In this document: positions 9,154 through 18,308 of the stretch, one piece after another
Position numbering within the stretch: the first letter of the stretch is position 1
Layout of the letters: each line of letters opens with the position of its first letter
Source: Kluyvera genomosp. 1
GTDB taxonomy: Bacteria; Pseudomonadota; Gammaproteobacteria; Enterobacterales; Enterobacteriaceae
Assembly: GCF_001266615.1 (NCBI RefSeq)
Contig: NZ_LGHZ01000027.1
Span: 1-64,000 of the forward strand
Length of the DNA stretch: 64,000 nucleotides
Direction of reading: 5' to 3'
Translations under genes and position numbers: made by a program
The notes under the pieces: model-generated
Databases searched by the model: none
Told to the model about the DNA's origin: nothing
Seen by the model: only the letters and a program-made list of their open reading frames with translations

Positions 9154-10149
9154 TTACTTCTGTGCAGCCAGCGCTTCTTTGATCCAACCGTCAAAGACCT
9201 GCTGGTGGGCTTTCACCCAGCCATCAACCTGGCCCTGAACGTCGGCTTCGGATGATTTACCGTCGTGCATCATGGCGTTCTGTGCGTTGATATCGGACAG
9301 TGGCAGCTTCATGATGGCAAACAGCTTGGCCGCTGCCGGGTTTTTCTCCGCCCACGCTTTGTTGGCGACAATATGCATGGTGCTGACCGGGAAGCCGTAG
9401 TTAGCGCCGTTAGACAGTTTGGTATCGATATTTTTCTGCACGCCCGGCAGGGAGGAGAACGGAACCTGCAGCCATACGACGTCTTTACCTGGCTTCAACA
9501 CGTCGCTCACCCAGTATGGCGTCCAGGTGTAATAGATAATCGGTTTACCTTCTTTGAAACGGGTGATGGTGTCGGCCATCATCGCCGCATAGTTCCCCTG
9601 GTTATGCTCGACCGTTTTGGTCAGGTCATAGGCATCCAACTGGTGGTTAATGACCGCCTCGCAGCCCCAACCAGGGTTGCAGCCCGTCAGGTCGGCTTTG
9701 CCGTTGCCGTTGGTGTCGAACAATTTGGCAATCTTCGGATCTTTGAACTGTTCAATATTGGTGATGTGGTACTGGTCGGCGGTTTTTTTGTCGATCAGGT
9801 AACCCTGAGCGGCGCCGTTAATCAGCGTCCCTTCACGGTAGAATTTCTTGTCGCCGCCAGCGGCTTCATACATATCGTCATGCAGCGGGATCCAGTTCAC
9901 GGCGGTGAAGGTCGCATCACCGGCGGCGATGGAGGTATAACCGACGTTGTAATCCACTTCATTTGGCTTATCGACGGTGTAGCCGAGTTTTTCCAGCGCG
10001 CGGCTGACCAATAGCGTCTGGAAGGTCTCTTCTGACAGCGTGCTCTGTACTGGCTGTACGGTAATGCCTTTCCCCGGCAGGTCGGCGGCAAAAGCGCTGG
10101 TGGAAACCAAAGTCGTGAAAGCGGTAGCAAAAACCAATGAGTGTCGCAT
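9154..10149 (-). CDS. proX: ProX, periplasmic glycine betaine-binding protein of ProU
   Basis: A 331-residue substrate-binding protein with a 21-residue signal peptide (cleavage after SAFA). The mature protein matches E. coli ProX ([46 protein letters not shown]). It binds glycine betaine and proline betaine with an aromatic box of Trp residues and delivers them to ProW/ProV under osmotic stress. The ATG at 10149 is chosen because it begins the signal peptide; 19 in-frame codons upstream are not signal-like. Last gene of proVWX. Confidence 0.96.
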   Translation of the reverse strand: MRHSLVFATAFTTLVSTSAFAADLPGKGITVQPVQSTLSEETFQTLLVSRALEKLGYTVDKPNEVDYNVGYTSIAAGDATFTAVNWIPLHDDMYEAAGGDKKFYREGTLINGAAQGYLIDKKTADQYHITNIEQFKDPKIAKLFDTNGNGKADLTGCNPGWGCEAVINHQLDAYDLTKTVEHNQGNYAAMMADTITRFKEGKPIIYYTWTPYWVSDVLKPGKDVVWLQVPFSSLPGVQKNIDTKLSNGANYGFPVSTMHIVANKAWAEKNPAAAKLFAIMKLPLSDINAQNAMMHDGKSSEADVQGQVDGWVKAHQQVFDGWIKEALAAQK

Positions 10150-10181
10150 CGTTGTTCCTTTAATAGTGATTGTTGCGGAGC

Positions 10182-10207
10182 ATTGGCCCGGCGTGCGCCG
10201 GGCCAAT
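10182..10207. promoter_or_regulatory. Perfect hairpin between proW and proX
   Basis: An 11-bp perfect stem ATTGGCCCGGC/GCCGGGCCAAT with a four-base loop occupies the 65-base gap between proW and proX. There is no T run, so it is more likely an RNA-stability or processing element that lets the abundant binding protein be expressed above the membrane parts than a terminator. Confidence 0.5.
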
Positions 10208-10214
10208 ACGATGG

Positions 10215-11273
10215 TTACTTAGTGAAGGGGCGCAGAACCAGGCCCAGAGGACCGGTATGGAACCAGCGGCGGTTGCCACGGCTGCGGGAATCACGGCCAA
10301 CGGCTTGGGTTAAGCGGTCCAGGATGATGGCGAGGATAACAATCCCCACGCCACCCACGGTGGCAAGGCCCATATCCAGACGGCCGATACCGCGCAGTAC
10401 CATCTGACCGAGACCGCCGACGGCAATCATCGAGGCGATAACCACCATCGACAGCGCCAGCATCAGCGTCTGGTTGACGCCAGCCATAATGGTTGGCATC
10501 GCCAGCGGCAGCTGGACTTTGAACAGCATCTGACGCGGACTGGCACCGAAGGAGCGCGAGGCTTCAATCAGATCCGCCGGCACCTGGTTAATCCCCAGAA
10601 TGGTCAGACGCACAATCGGCGGCAGGGCGAAGATAATGGTCACCACGACGCCAGGGACGTTACCGATACCGAACAGCATGACGATAGGCACCAGGTAAAC
10701 AAACGCAGGTGTTGTCTGCATAGCATCGAGAAGCGGACGAATGATTTTCGCCGCCCGTGGGCTGCGTGCCAGCCAGATCCCCAGCGGTAGACCGATGACG
10801 ACGCAAAACAGTAGTGCAGTCAGCACCAGTGCCAGGGTTATCATCGCCTGTGACCATGCGCCAATCGCACCGATGGCAATCAGTGAAATCAAGGTCGCCA
10901 CGCCCATCCCCAGACCGGAGATTTGCCAGGCAATCAGGGCAAACACCACGATGGCCACGGGAGCTGGCATTCCTAACAACAACTGCTGGAAAGCGCTGAG
11001 GATATAGTCGATGGGAACACGGATCCCCTGGAATACCGGGCGGAAATGGGTCACGACCCAGTCGATCCCATGGGTGACCCAGCTATCGAGCGGGATCAAC
11101 GTTTTATGGAACGGATCCATAATATTGAAGTGTTCTGCCTGCGGTGCGGGTGCACTGTGCAGCCAGTCTGCGCTACCGCCGTCTGCGGGCGTCGGTGAGC
11201 CCCATGCGTCAGCAGAGTTTGCCGCACTGTCTGCGGCCGGTGTGGTATCCCACGGATTTGATTGATCAGCCAT
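10215..11273 (-). CDS. proW: ProW, permease of the ProU betaine transporter
   Basis: A 352-residue inner-membrane permease with a long hydrophilic N-terminus (about 95 residues, rich in Ala, Asp and Pro) as in E. coli ProW. Membrane helices follow, with the ABC-permease EAA loop region [22 protein letters not shown] that contacts ProV. It imports glycine betaine and proline. Its start overlaps the proV stop by eight bases (ATGGCTGA), indicating translational coupling. Confidence 0.96.
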   Translation of the reverse strand: MADQSNPWDTTPAADSAANSADAWGSPTPADGGSADWLHSAPAPQAEHFNIMDPFHKTLIPLDSWVTHGIDWVVTHFRPVFQGIRVPIDYILSAFQQLLLGMPAPVAIVVFALIAWQISGLGMGVATLISLIAIGAIGAWSQAMITLALVLTALLFCVVIGLPLGIWLARSPRAAKIIRPLLDAMQTTPAFVYLVPIVMLFGIGNVPGVVVTIIFALPPIVRLTILGINQVPADLIEASRSFGASPRQMLFKVQLPLAMPTIMAGVNQTLMLALSMVVIASMIAVGGLGQMVLRGIGRLDMGLATVGGVGIVILAIILDRLTQAVGRDSRSRGNRRWFHTGPLGLVLRPFTK

Positions 11274-12468
11274 TGTTTGCCCCCTCGCGATCTAATGCCT
11301 GTAGCAGCATTCTTTTTGAAATAACGCCGACGTACTGCTGTTCTTCTCCAACAACCGGTACGGCGCAGGGGGCGTGGCCCACCTGAGAGAGCAATTCGCT
11401 GAGCGGAGTTTGTGCGTCAACCGCGACGGGTTCATTAATCAGCGCCGCCTCAATTCCCTGATTCGCCTTTAACGCTTCTTTCAGTGAATCAATTGACACG
11501 ATGCCGACAAACTTATTACCACGTTCGATGACGTAGCCGTATTCACGGTCATCATCCTGTAATAATTTTAATGCTGAGCGGGGACCAAACCCTGGGGTTT
11601 TTCTGATAAGCGCGTCGGGATTACGACGAGCAATATCTTTGGCACTAAATACCTGGCTAATATCGACGCCGCGGAAGAAGGTGCGGACGTAATCATTGGC
11701 TGGGTTATTTAATATTTCATCCGGTGTACCGACCTGAACCACTTCGCCATTTTGCATAATGGCAATGCGGTCACCAATTCGCATCGCTTCGTCGAGATCG
11801 TGGGAAATAAAGACCACGGTGCGCTGATGTTTGGCCTGTAATTTTACCAGTTCATCCTGCATCTCAGTACGAATTAATGGGTCGAGTGCCGAGAAGGCTT
11901 CATCCATTAATAGAATGTCGGGGTTAATGGCCAGCGCACGGGCAAGACCTACGCGCTGACGCATCCCGCCGGAAAGTTCATCCGGATAAGCGTGAGCATA
12001 GTTCTCAAGGCCAACCTGGCGCAGCGCGTCCAGCGCCTTGGCCTGACGTTCTTGCGCAGGTACGCCAGCTAAGTCCATACCAAAAGCGGTATTATCGAGC
12101 ACGCTCATGTGCGGCATTAACGCGAACGACTGGAAGACCATCGCAATTTTTTTGCGGCGGACATCACGAAGTTCAGCATCGGATATTTTGGCAATATCCA
12201 TACCGTCAATAAGCACCTGTCCGCGGGTGGGTTCAATCAGACGATTGAGAAGGCGTACCATGGTTGATTTGCCGGAACCGGATAATCCCATGATGACAAA
12301 TATCTCGCCTTCTTCAATGGCCAGACTGGCGTCTTTTACGCCAAGTGATAACCCTGTTTTATCCAGAATTTGTTCTTTATTGAAACCCTTCTCGATATAT
12401 TTAAATGCTCGCTGTGGGTGCTCGCCGAATATTTTATAAAGATTTTTAACTTCTAATTTAACTGCCAT
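11266..12468 (-). CDS. proV: ProV, ATPase of the ProU betaine transporter
   Basis: A 400-residue ABC ATPase. Walker A is GLSGSGKST, the signature is [15 protein letters not shown], Walker B is [12 protein letters not shown], and the H-loop is VFISHD. Two C-terminal CBS domains (about residues 280-400) sense ionic strength in this family. It energises betaine import with ProW. It is the first gene of proVWX, and the operon is osmotically induced and H-NS-repressed in relatives. Confidence 0.97.
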   Translation of the reverse strand: MAVKLEVKNLYKIFGEHPQRAFKYIEKGFNKEQILDKTGLSLGVKDASLAIEEGEIFVIMGLSGSGKSTMVRLLNRLIEPTRGQVLIDGMDIAKISDAELRDVRRKKIAMVFQSFALMPHMSVLDNTAFGMDLAGVPAQERQAKALDALRQVGLENYAHAYPDELSGGMRQRVGLARALAINPDILLMDEAFSALDPLIRTEMQDELVKLQAKHQRTVVFISHDLDEAMRIGDRIAIMQNGEVVQVGTPDEILNNPANDYVRTFFRGVDISQVFSAKDIARRNPDALIRKTPGFGPRSALKLLQDDDREYGYVIERGNKFVGIVSIDSLKEALKANQGIEAALINEPVAVDAQTPLSELLSQVGHAPCAVPVVGEEQQYVGVISKRMLLQALDREGANNG

Positions 12469-12537
12469 GCAATATGAAATTTCCCGTTTTTTAGTTTATG
12501 TCGATATGCTACCTGATGAAAATAATGACCTGTTTAT

Positions 12538-12565
12538 ACCCTAGCATACTGAGACGATGTGACAA
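12538..12565 (-). promoter_or_regulatory. proU P2-type sigma-70 promoter
   Basis: On the minus strand -35 TTGTCA (12560-12565) and -10 TAGGGT (12538-12543) are 16 bases apart, about 65 bases before the proV ATG. Spacing and the extended TATGCTAGGGT context match the E. coli proU osmoregulated P2 promoter. Confidence 0.7.
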
Positions 12566-12843
12566 CCCTCAATCTGTTTTCATCTGAAATATGCAAGAGG
12601 AAGATTGTGGTGGAATTTCCCATGATATAAGGGCTGAGAGCGAATTATGCCGAACGGATTTTTTTTGCAAATTTACACGCGAAATTTGGCGAGGATCTAA
12701 GAATTGCTGCAAATATTGCCTGGGAAATCAGCTGAAATTCAGGTGTGTTATTTGTATGATGATGATGGTTTTTAGGGAAATATCCGGGTGAAAAACAGGG
12801 TTGTATTTGGGTGTCAATAGATGGAGGAATTACCAGGGAATTA
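12566..12843. other. AT-rich non-coding spacer upstream of proU
   Basis: About 280 bases with no convincing gene. It probably holds upstream control sequence of proU, where H-NS nucleation is expected by analogy with E. coli. E. coli carries the nrdF 3' end here; no nrdF similarity is visible. Confidence 0.5.
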
Positions 12844-12872
12844 CGCCTGTAAATAGCGATTATTTACAGGCG
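12844..12872 (-). terminator. Hairpin terminator of the AhpD-like gene
   Basis: A perfect 10-bp stem GCCTGTAAAT/ATTTACAGGC with a seven-base loop, lying ten bases beyond the AhpD-like stop on the minus strand. The T tract is weak. Confidence 0.6.
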
Positions 12873-12880
12873 CCAAGAAC

Positions 12881-13312
12881 TTACATCCGCATACCCACGG
12901 CCAGGCGGTTAAATGCGTTCATCAGGCTAATGGCAAATGTCATATCGCTTATTTGCTCGGCGCTGAAGTACGCCAGCAACGGTTGATAGACGCTGTCTTC
13001 GGCATGGGTTTCAGCTACGTGGGTCAGATCTTCCGCCCAGGTTAGCGCTGCGCGTTCTGCATCGCTGAAGTGATTGCTCACTCGCCACCCCGCCAGGGCA
13101 TCCAGTTTGGCCTGTTCGACGCCGGATTTGCGCAGCGCTTTGCTGTGCATTTCAAGGCAGAATGCGCAACCATTAATCTGCGAAACGCGCAGATACAGCA
13201 GCTCAAGCAGCGTGCGTTCCAGCGAGCTTTTTTCCAGCGCGATACTGGCCTGGACTAGCCCGGCATAAACGGCTGGGCTCAGTTCACTATAGGGTTGGCG
13301 TAATGCAATCAT
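12881..13312 (-). CDS. AhpD-like carboxymuconolactone decarboxylase family protein
   Basis: A 143-residue all-helical protein of the CMD/AhpD superfamily. The redox motif is visible: Cys49-x-x-Cys52 followed by His56 (NGCAFCLEMHSKALR), which in AhpD supports thiol-disulfide or peroxidase chemistry. The C-terminal half has the DMTFAISLMNAFNRLA helix typical of such proteins. It is transcribed divergently from the MocR-type regulator next to it, from a short shared intergenic region containing an inverted repeat, so it is probably that regulator's target. The substrate is unknown. Confidence 0.85.
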   Translation of the reverse strand: MIALRQPYSELSPAVYAGLVQASIALEKSSLERTLLELLYLRVSQINGCAFCLEMHSKALRKSGVEQAKLDALAGWRVSNHFSDAERAALTWAEDLTHVAETHAEDSVYQPLLAYFSAEQISDMTFAISLMNAFNRLAVGMRM

Positions 13313-13354
13313 GGTGTCACTCCTCGTTCAAGATGGGACAAAAATAGCACTATA

Positions 13355-13400
13355 ATGGTCTTAAAAAGATAGCCATATTGAGGGTAAAAAATAAGACCAT
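13355..13400. promoter_or_regulatory. Putative operator between the AhpD-like gene and the MocR-type regulator
   Basis: A perfect inverted repeat ATGGTCTTA (13355-13363) and TAAGACCAT (13392-13400), with arms starting 37 bases apart, spans the divergent promoter region and the regulator's ATG. A TATAAT hexamer lies at 13351-13356. Spaced TGGTCT-like repeats are typical of MocR/PdxR operators; autoregulation is inferred. Confidence 0.55.
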
Positions 13401-14748
13401 GAGCGTAAACGGTGTACCGCGTTATCAGCAAATCGCGCGTCAGCTAAAGTTGGCAATTGAGCAGGGGGAATTAACCTCCGGTAGACGTTTGCCTTCGAGC
13501 CGGGTTTACGCCCAGGAACTGGGTGTTTCCCGGGTGACGGTAGAGAACGCCTACGGTGAACTGGTGGCGCAAGGCTGGCTTGAGCGACGTGGGCAGGCGG
13601 GAACGTTTGTAAGCGATCACTTAACAGTACAGCCGATTACCGCCGCGCCGCTGGGTTTTGGCGGAGAACAGTCGCAGCCGCAGCCTTTTCAACTGGGACT
13701 GCCGGCACTGGATCTCTTTCCTCGCGGGCTATGGGCGCGGGTGATGGGGAGGAGGCTACGGACACAGACGCGTTTTGATCTTGCGCTCGGGGATGTCTGC
13801 GGCGAAAGTGCTCTACGCCAGGCCCTGGTTGAATATTTGCGTCTATCACGCAGCATCGAATGCGAAGCCGAACAGGTATTTATCACCTCCGGATATGCCC
13901 CATCAATGAGCCTAATTCTGCAAGCTCTGGGCGGGCGCGGCGAAACCATGTGGGTGGAAGACCCGGGTTTTCCGCTGATTCGACCTTTGGTGGAGCAGGA
14001 GGGCGTGACGCTCTTTCCTGTGCCGGTCGATGCAGACGGCATGAATATTGAGTGGGGAATGCAGCATGCGCCAGGGGCGCGCTTCGCGTTACTGACACCC
14101 GCTCACCAAAGCCCCACCGGCGTGGCGCTCTCTCTGCCACGGCGTCGCCAGCTTCTTGACTGGGCCGCCCACCATCAAGGGTGGATCGTTGAAGATGACT
14201 ACGACAGTGAATTTCGCTATCTCGGTAAGCCGTTGCCGCCGTTAAAGAGTCTTGATGCGCCGCAGCGGGTTATTTATGCCGGTACGTTCAGTAAGTCGTT
14301 ATTTCCTGCGCTGCGTACGGCATGGCTGGTGGTCCCTTTGCCGCTGGTGGCGGCGTTTCGTCGTCAGGCGCAGCGCCTGGCCTGTCCAGTGCCGCTACTG
14401 TGGCAGCAGACGCTGGCAGATTTCATGCGTGAAGGTCATTTCTGGCGTCATCTGAAGAAAATGCGCGTGCACTATGCGCAGCGTCGTCGCTGGCTGGAGG
14501 AGGCTCTGGTGGCTCAGGGGTTTAATGTTGTTCCTCAGTCAGGAGGGATCCAGCTGGTGGTGGCCGTCGAGGGCGACGACAAAGCGATGGCGCGACAGGC
14601 GAGGCGTGCCGGGCTTGCGGTACAGGCGGTGAATGATTGGCGGATGGCACATCGTGGTAATGCGGGTCTGATCATGAGCTTCACTAATATTGTGTCGCAG
14701 AAAATGGCGCAGCAGCAGGTCGCCGCACTGATTGAGGCGATAAAATAA
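13399..14748 (+). CDS. MocR/PdxR-type PLP-dependent transcriptional regulator
   Basis: A 449-residue fusion of a GntR-type winged helix (about residues 5-70, SRVYAQELGVSRVTVENAYGEL) to a fold-type I aminotransferase domain (about 110-449). The PLP-binding lysine is Lys299 in GTFSKSLFPALR, and VEDDYDSEFRY supplies the cofactor-binding Asp region. Such proteins sense PLP-linked metabolites and control a divergent neighbour, here the AhpD-like gene. The ATG at 13399 is preferred; a TTG seven codons upstream is possible. It lies where E. coli carries nrdHIEF. Confidence 0.88.
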   Translation: MSVNGVPRYQQIARQLKLAIEQGELTSGRRLPSSRVYAQELGVSRVTVENAYGELVAQGWLERRGQAGTFVSDHLTVQPITAAPLGFGGEQSQPQPFQLGLPALDLFPRGLWARVMGRRLRTQTRFDLALGDVCGESALRQALVEYLRLSRSIECEAEQVFITSGYAPSMSLILQALGGRGETMWVEDPGFPLIRPLVEQEGVTLFPVPVDADGMNIEWGMQHAPGARFALLTPAHQSPTGVALSLPRRRQLLDWAAHHQGWIVEDDYDSEFRYLGKPLPPLKSLDAPQRVIYAGTFSKSLFPALRTAWLVVPLPLVAAFRRQAQRLACPVPLLWQQTLADFMREGHFWRHLKKMRVHYAQRRRWLEEALVAQGFNVVPQSGGIQLVVAVEGDDKAMARQARRAGLAVQAVNDWRMAHRGNAGLIMSFTNIVSQKMAQQQVAALIEAIK

Positions 14749-14750
14749 AA

Positions 14751-14785
14751 GCCCCGGATTATCTGAGATAATCCGGGGCAGACGC
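14751..14785 (+). terminator. Strong terminator after the MocR-type gene
   Basis: A perfect 13-bp stem GCCCCGGATTATC/GATAATCCGGGGC (14751-14763 and 14767-14779) directly after the stop codon. It also separates the convergent ygaM. Confidence 0.85.
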
Positions 14786-14815
14786 GTTTTTATTATCGAC
14801 ATCATTGTGGTTATA

Positions 14816-15142
14816 TTATCGACGGCATCCTAATAATATGCCAACAAATATCCCTACCGCCGCGGCAGCGCTCACACTTTGCCACGGTTTATCGTGAATA
14901 TAGCTATCAGCAGTATCGGCAACATCACGGACGCTTTGCTGCAAGCGGCTGCGTCCATGAATGCGGGCGCGAGTTTCGCTCAGCAGAGATTTTGCCTCAC
15001 GGCGAGCAGCCTCTACTTCATCCTTATTATCACTGGCCCAACTCTTGAGAATACCTTCGAGACTATCAGCTAATTGGCTGACATCATTATGAATATCCTG
15101 TGCCTCTTGGTCTGCTTCATTGCGGCTAAATGGTTTAATCAT
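14816..15142 (-). CDS. ygaM: YgaM, ElaB/YqjD-family tail-anchored protein
   Basis: A 108-residue protein with a long acidic and basic amphipathic helical region (about residues 10-85) and one C-terminal membrane helix (VSAAAAVGIFVGILLG) ending in a basic tail. It matches E. coli YgaM (ADSLEGILKSWASD, ETRARIHGRSRLQQ). The DUF883 family includes ElaB and YqjD, tail-anchored stationary-phase proteins that can tether ribosomes to the inner membrane. In E. coli it is next to nrdH; that operon is missing here. Confidence 0.92.
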   Translation of the reverse strand: MIKPFSRNEADQEAQDIHNDVSQLADSLEGILKSWASDNKDEVEAARREAKSLLSETRARIHGRSRLQQSVRDVADTADSYIHDKPWQSVSAAAAVGIFVGILLGCRR

Positions 15143-15292
15143 TACGGTCTCCCCAAAATTTGATAGAACCCTAAGTGTAGGTCATCCGACATAAATTGCC
15201 GCGAAATAGCTTGTTTCTGGAATTATCTGAAAGCGAGGCGAATACTGATTACGGTAAGGTGGCGATGCAGTAAAAGATGACGAGGATAAAAA

Positions 15293-15637
15293 ATGTATTT
15301 ACGACCAGATGAGGTGGCGCGCGTTCTTGAAAAAGCGGGCTTTACCATGGATGCGGTAACCACAAAAGCTTACGGCTATCGCCGTGGCGAAGATTATGTT
15401 TACGTTAACCGCGAAGCGCGAATGGGGCGCACAGCGCTTATCATTCACCCGGCACTAAAAGAGCGCAGCAATAAATATGCTGAGCCAGCTTCAGATATTA
15501 AAGCGTGCGATCACTACGAACAGTTTCCACTGTATCTGGGGGGCTCGGTTGAGCAGCATTATGGCATTCCGCACGGCTTTAGTTCGCGCATGGCGCTTGA
15601 ACGCTTTTTAGATGGGTTATTTGGCGAGAACGTATAA
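15293..15637 (+). CDS. ygaC: YgaC, conserved DUF2002 protein
   Basis: A 114-residue soluble protein closely matching E. coli YgaC ([58 protein letters not shown]). No enzymatic motif is visible and the function is unknown. In E. coli the gene is Fur-repressed; I do not see a clear Fur box in the 150 bases upstream. It is divergent from ygaM and convergent with alaE. Confidence 0.92.
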   Translation: MYLRPDEVARVLEKAGFTMDAVTTKAYGYRRGEDYVYVNREARMGRTALIIHPALKERSNKYAEPASDIKACDHYEQFPLYLGGSVEQHYGIPHGFSSRMALERFLDGLFGENV

Positions 15638-15668
15638 ATAAATGACTGGCAATGCCAGTCATTTATTT
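15636..15668. terminator. Bidirectional terminator between ygaC and alaE
   Basis: A long perfect stem AAATAAATGACTGGC/GCCAGTCATTTATTT with a three-base loop (AAT), overlapping the ygaC stop codon and lying before the alaE stop. A and T runs on both sides suit both convergent genes. Confidence 0.85.
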
Positions 15669-15676
15669 CACGGCAA

Positions 15677-16126
15677 TCAGGCTTTCGCCTGGGCGTACTG
15701 TTCTACACGGAACAGACGGCGACAAAAATCGAGGAAGTAGCCGTAAACAGCACCCATCACCAATGAGATCACCGCGTTAGAACTGACTGCTGCCGCTATC
15801 TGGTGCCAGTCAGCACCGACACTCAGTAGAATCAGTACGTACACCGGGGACTGGAAGGTGACGTAAGCAATCGGATCGGCCACTCTCTTCATCCAACCCG
15901 CCGGGCTAATCCGTGCCGCTTGTCGCATAACGAAATCACGATACATACCGTATGGCCAGGCAATAATAATGTTGACTGGGATGGCAACCAGACGGGATGA
16001 AAGTGACTGCTCGAAGCTCATTCCTGAGAGAAAAATTTCAATCATCATGTTCACGACGGAACAGTAGACAACCATGGCAAAAGTGTCTGCTGCCGCATGA
16101 CGCAGGCGTGACTGCGCAGAGAACAT
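15677..16126 (-). CDS. alaE: L-alanine exporter AlaE
   Basis: A 149-residue inner-membrane protein with about four helices, the same length as E. coli AlaE ([53 protein letters not shown]). It exports L-alanine and prevents toxic build-up from peptides. The ATG at 16126 is preceded by GAGGAG at a good distance; an in-frame start 36 codons upstream gives an unlikely extension. Confidence 0.95.
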   Translation of the reverse strand: MFSAQSRLRHAAADTFAMVVYCSVVNMMIEIFLSGMSFEQSLSSRLVAIPVNIIIAWPYGMYRDFVMRQAARISPAGWMKRVADPIAYVTFQSPVYVLILLSVGADWHQIAAAVSSNAVISLVMGAVYGYFLDFCRRLFRVEQYAQAKA

Positions 16127-16602
16127 CGGTATGCTCCTCGAAAAATGAACGGTTAACACAGGATAAGTCGTGTTTAATGGCGTTTTGGTTTGCTTTATTT
16201 GACGCGTATAGGTTATCCATCTGCAATAAAACAAACAACTAGTGAAACATTTTTATTTAATGCGTTTTTGTCGATAAAATACTCTGCTGTGGATTGTTTG
16301 TCTCACGGCGCGCTATTTTTGTTTTCGATGTTTTATTAATTGTTAAATATCAATAAGTTAATCGTTGTTTCATGAAGGTTAAAAAAGACTGCGATGAGTG
16401 TGTCTTTTCGTCTGATGACGATGATGGGGTTTTTATTGTGATTTTAATCACGTTTGGCTTTTTTATCCGACCATTCGCTGGTTTTATAGAATTTAATTCC
16501 AATGTCTTTCATTTGAAATTATGCGTAATTTGTGGGTAATCATTCATTTTAGCAGGGCAGGGGAAGGGGCTTGCGGTGAGCCGAGCCCACCGCAGAGGAA
16601 AA
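16127..16602. other. AT-rich spacer at the position of stpA
   Basis: About 475 bases between alaE and a DUF2158 gene. In E. coli and Salmonella the H-NS paralogue gene stpA lies here; no H-NS-like reading frame is present. Apart from a CRP-like palindrome at 16437-16452 no gene is seen. Confidence 0.6.
16437..16452. promoter_or_regulatory. CRP-like binding site
   Basis: TGTGATTTTAATCACG has two half-sites TGTGA and TCACG separated by six bases, with A/T-rich flanks, close to the CRP consensus TGTGA-N6-TCACA. It is about 310 bases upstream of alaE; the gene it controls is unclear. Confidence 0.5.
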
Positions 16603-16782
16603 TCAGCAGACGCCGAAATCACCGTCTTCCTGATAAGGGGCGACATCGCTGTTTTTTAACGTGTACTGCTTACCTTGTTCATCGCTAGCCTGTACGGCCA
16701 CAATGCTCTCTTCGTGCGCTTCAATAACCTTTAATTTTGGCCCACCCATTTTTGATTGGACCAGATCGCCAGGTGCAAACAT
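16603..16782 (-). CDS. Small DUF2158 (YodC-like) protein
   Basis: A 59-residue protein (MFAPGDLVQSKMGGPKLKV...) of the YodC/DUF2158 family, small beta-rich cytosolic proteins of unknown role often found near mobile or stress genes. The ATG at 16782 is preferred because AGGAG lies eight bases upstream; a TTG one codon earlier is unlikely. The protein ends ...DFGVC. It follows ygaP with a 68-base gap and could be cotranscribed with it. Confidence 0.8.
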   Translation of the reverse strand: MFAPGDLVQSKMGGPKLKVIEAHEESIVAVQASDEQGKQYTLKNSDVAPYQEDGDFGVC

Positions 16783-16850
16783 CAAAATGCTCCTTTGTTA
16801 TCTATTGCTATGAATACGCGAGAGACAAACGTGCCTCTCGCGACAAGAAG

Positions 16851-17372
16851 TCAGCGTCGGTTCCACGGCATCACGGCAAGGAGCCGTGCCATACCGCAAA
16901 ACCCGGTGACGCCTGCGAAGGTCAATCCGGCACCGACAAACGCACTTAACAGGAAGAATGCGCTGGAGAGGCTATAGCCGAGCACGACGCCCAGTAAAAT
17001 TAACACGCCTGCAGCAATCTGTACCTGGCGCATTAGAGGTAGGGGTTGAGATTTGTCTACTATGGTCGTCAGTCCCGCCTGGCGCCAGGCTTCAATACCG
17101 CCTTCGAGTATTTTTACCTGCGCTGGACCAGCTGCGGCAATCAGGCGGTTCAGGTTATTACGCGTCCGGTTGCCAGACTGACAGTGAAAAATCACTATGT
17201 CATCAACGTTTAACCGCGGTAAGTGACCTTCTTCCAGCGATGCCAGTGGGCACAGTTGGGCGGCAGCAATATGTTCTCGCGCGTACTCGTCGGCATCGCG
17301 AATATCAATAAGGTCGGCACCTTGATCAATGAGCTTGAGCGCCGCGGCCGGGGAGATGTGTTCAACGGTCAT
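16851..17372 (-). CDS. ygaP: YgaP, membrane-anchored rhodanese (thiosulfate sulfurtransferase)
   Basis: A 173-residue protein with an N-terminal rhodanese domain (about residues 1-105) whose catalytic Cys64 lies in [10 protein letters not shown]-terminal DUF2892 part has two membrane helices ([17 protein letters not shown] and [17 protein letters not shown]). E. coli YgaP is the only known membrane-integrated rhodanese in that species and transfers sulfur from thiosulfate. It is directly downstream of ygaV (11-base gap), its regulator in relatives. Confidence 0.93.
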   Translation of the reverse strand: MTVEHISPAAALKLIDQGADLIDIRDADEYAREHIAAAQLCPLASLEEGHLPRLNVDDIVIFHCQSGNRTRNNLNRLIAAAGPAQVKILEGGIEAWRQAGLTTIVDKSQPLPLMRQVQIAAGVLILLGVVLGYSLSSAFFLLSAFVGAGLTFAGVTGFCGMARLLAVMPWNRR

Positions 17373-17383
17373 GTGTTTCTCTC

Positions 17384-17683
17384 TTACGGGCAGTAGAGCG
17401 TTTTTAAAGTGGCGACAATCTGCTTCACCGCGTCATTTTTAATAAAGTAGTGAATACGCTGCGCATCACGCTGACTGTCAATCAACCCCTCTTCGCGCAT
17501 TCTGCTGAGATGCTGGGAGGTCGCTGATGGACTTAATCCGGTGATTTTGGCTAAATCACCGGCGCTGGTGCCCGGGGTCTCACAGAGCATACAAAGAATC
17601 AGCAGCCGGTGAGGGTTGCTCATTGCTTTTAAAAGCATCGCTGCCTGGTGGGCTTGGGCCTGCAGAAGTGGGCTGTCGTTCAT
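17384..17683 (-). CDS. ygaV: YgaV, ArsR-family regulator of ygaVP
   Basis: A 99-residue winged-helix protein matching E. coli YgaV. The helix-turn-helix is [30 protein letters not shown], with the wing [10 protein letters not shown]. Cysteines in [11 protein letters not shown] and the C-terminal LYCP could sense sulfide or oxidation; E. coli YgaV responds to tributyltin and sulfide and represses its own operon with ygaP. Confidence 0.92.
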   Translation of the reverse strand: MNDSPLLQAQAHQAAMLLKAMSNPHRLLILCMLCETPGTSAGDLAKITGLSPSATSQHLSRMREEGLIDSQRDAQRIHYFIKNDAVKQIVATLKTLYCP

Positions 17684-18308
17684 TATTGACTTTACGCTTT
17701 TCTTAATTAAGCAAATTCTAAATTAAAAGGTTCGAGATGACCAGTACAAGATCGATTTGTTAATGAACATGCTGATTTATCGGATGATTATTTAGTTTTC
17801 TGCTTCATGGCTAACTATTGCTCATAAGAATATTCTTAGTTTTACTTAAAGAAAGCATTTTTTGTCATAACTTGAAATATATATTGTGCATAAGGCCGTT
17901 AAGTTCGTTGCCGAAATGCTAAGGGTGTTAAGTCGAAATCTCTATATCTGAATACAATGTTTGTTCGGTGATGATTAATGATAACATGTCATGGTTGTTG
18001 TTTATTTTTATTTAGATGGATTAAATTATTTCACTACAGCTTTACTTAATAATGCATTGCATCAGGTTTTAATAAGAATATTATTGATGTCGTATTTCTA
18101 ATACACCACTTGGCATTGGCCGTTTACTTAATAGATTAATATCAAATGCTTTCTGTTTATGGAAATTAAACGGAGGGGTAACGGTTACGCATTTAATACC
18201 CTGCAAAGGAATAAAACCACATAACATGGAGGGGTTCACGGCGGGTAGGCGTGGGAATTATATTTTCGCGGGCTATCGGCATAAATGTTCGTCAATAAGA
18301 GAATGAGA
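17684..18308. other. AT-rich control region upstream of the fimbrial operon
   Basis: About 600 bases of strongly AT-rich DNA without a gene. It contains many short A/T tracts (likely curved and H-NS-bound) and must hold the fimbrial and ygaV promoters. No inverted repeats like those of the fim phase switch and no recombinase gene are seen. Confidence 0.5.

Noticed and set aside
12591-12791. A 66-codon open frame upstream of proU
   Set aside because: Weak start, no ribosome-binding site and composition like non-coding AT-rich control DNA.
17684-18284. Invertible fimbrial phase switch
   Set aside because: No pair of inverted repeats was found and no fimB/fimE-like recombinase is nearby.
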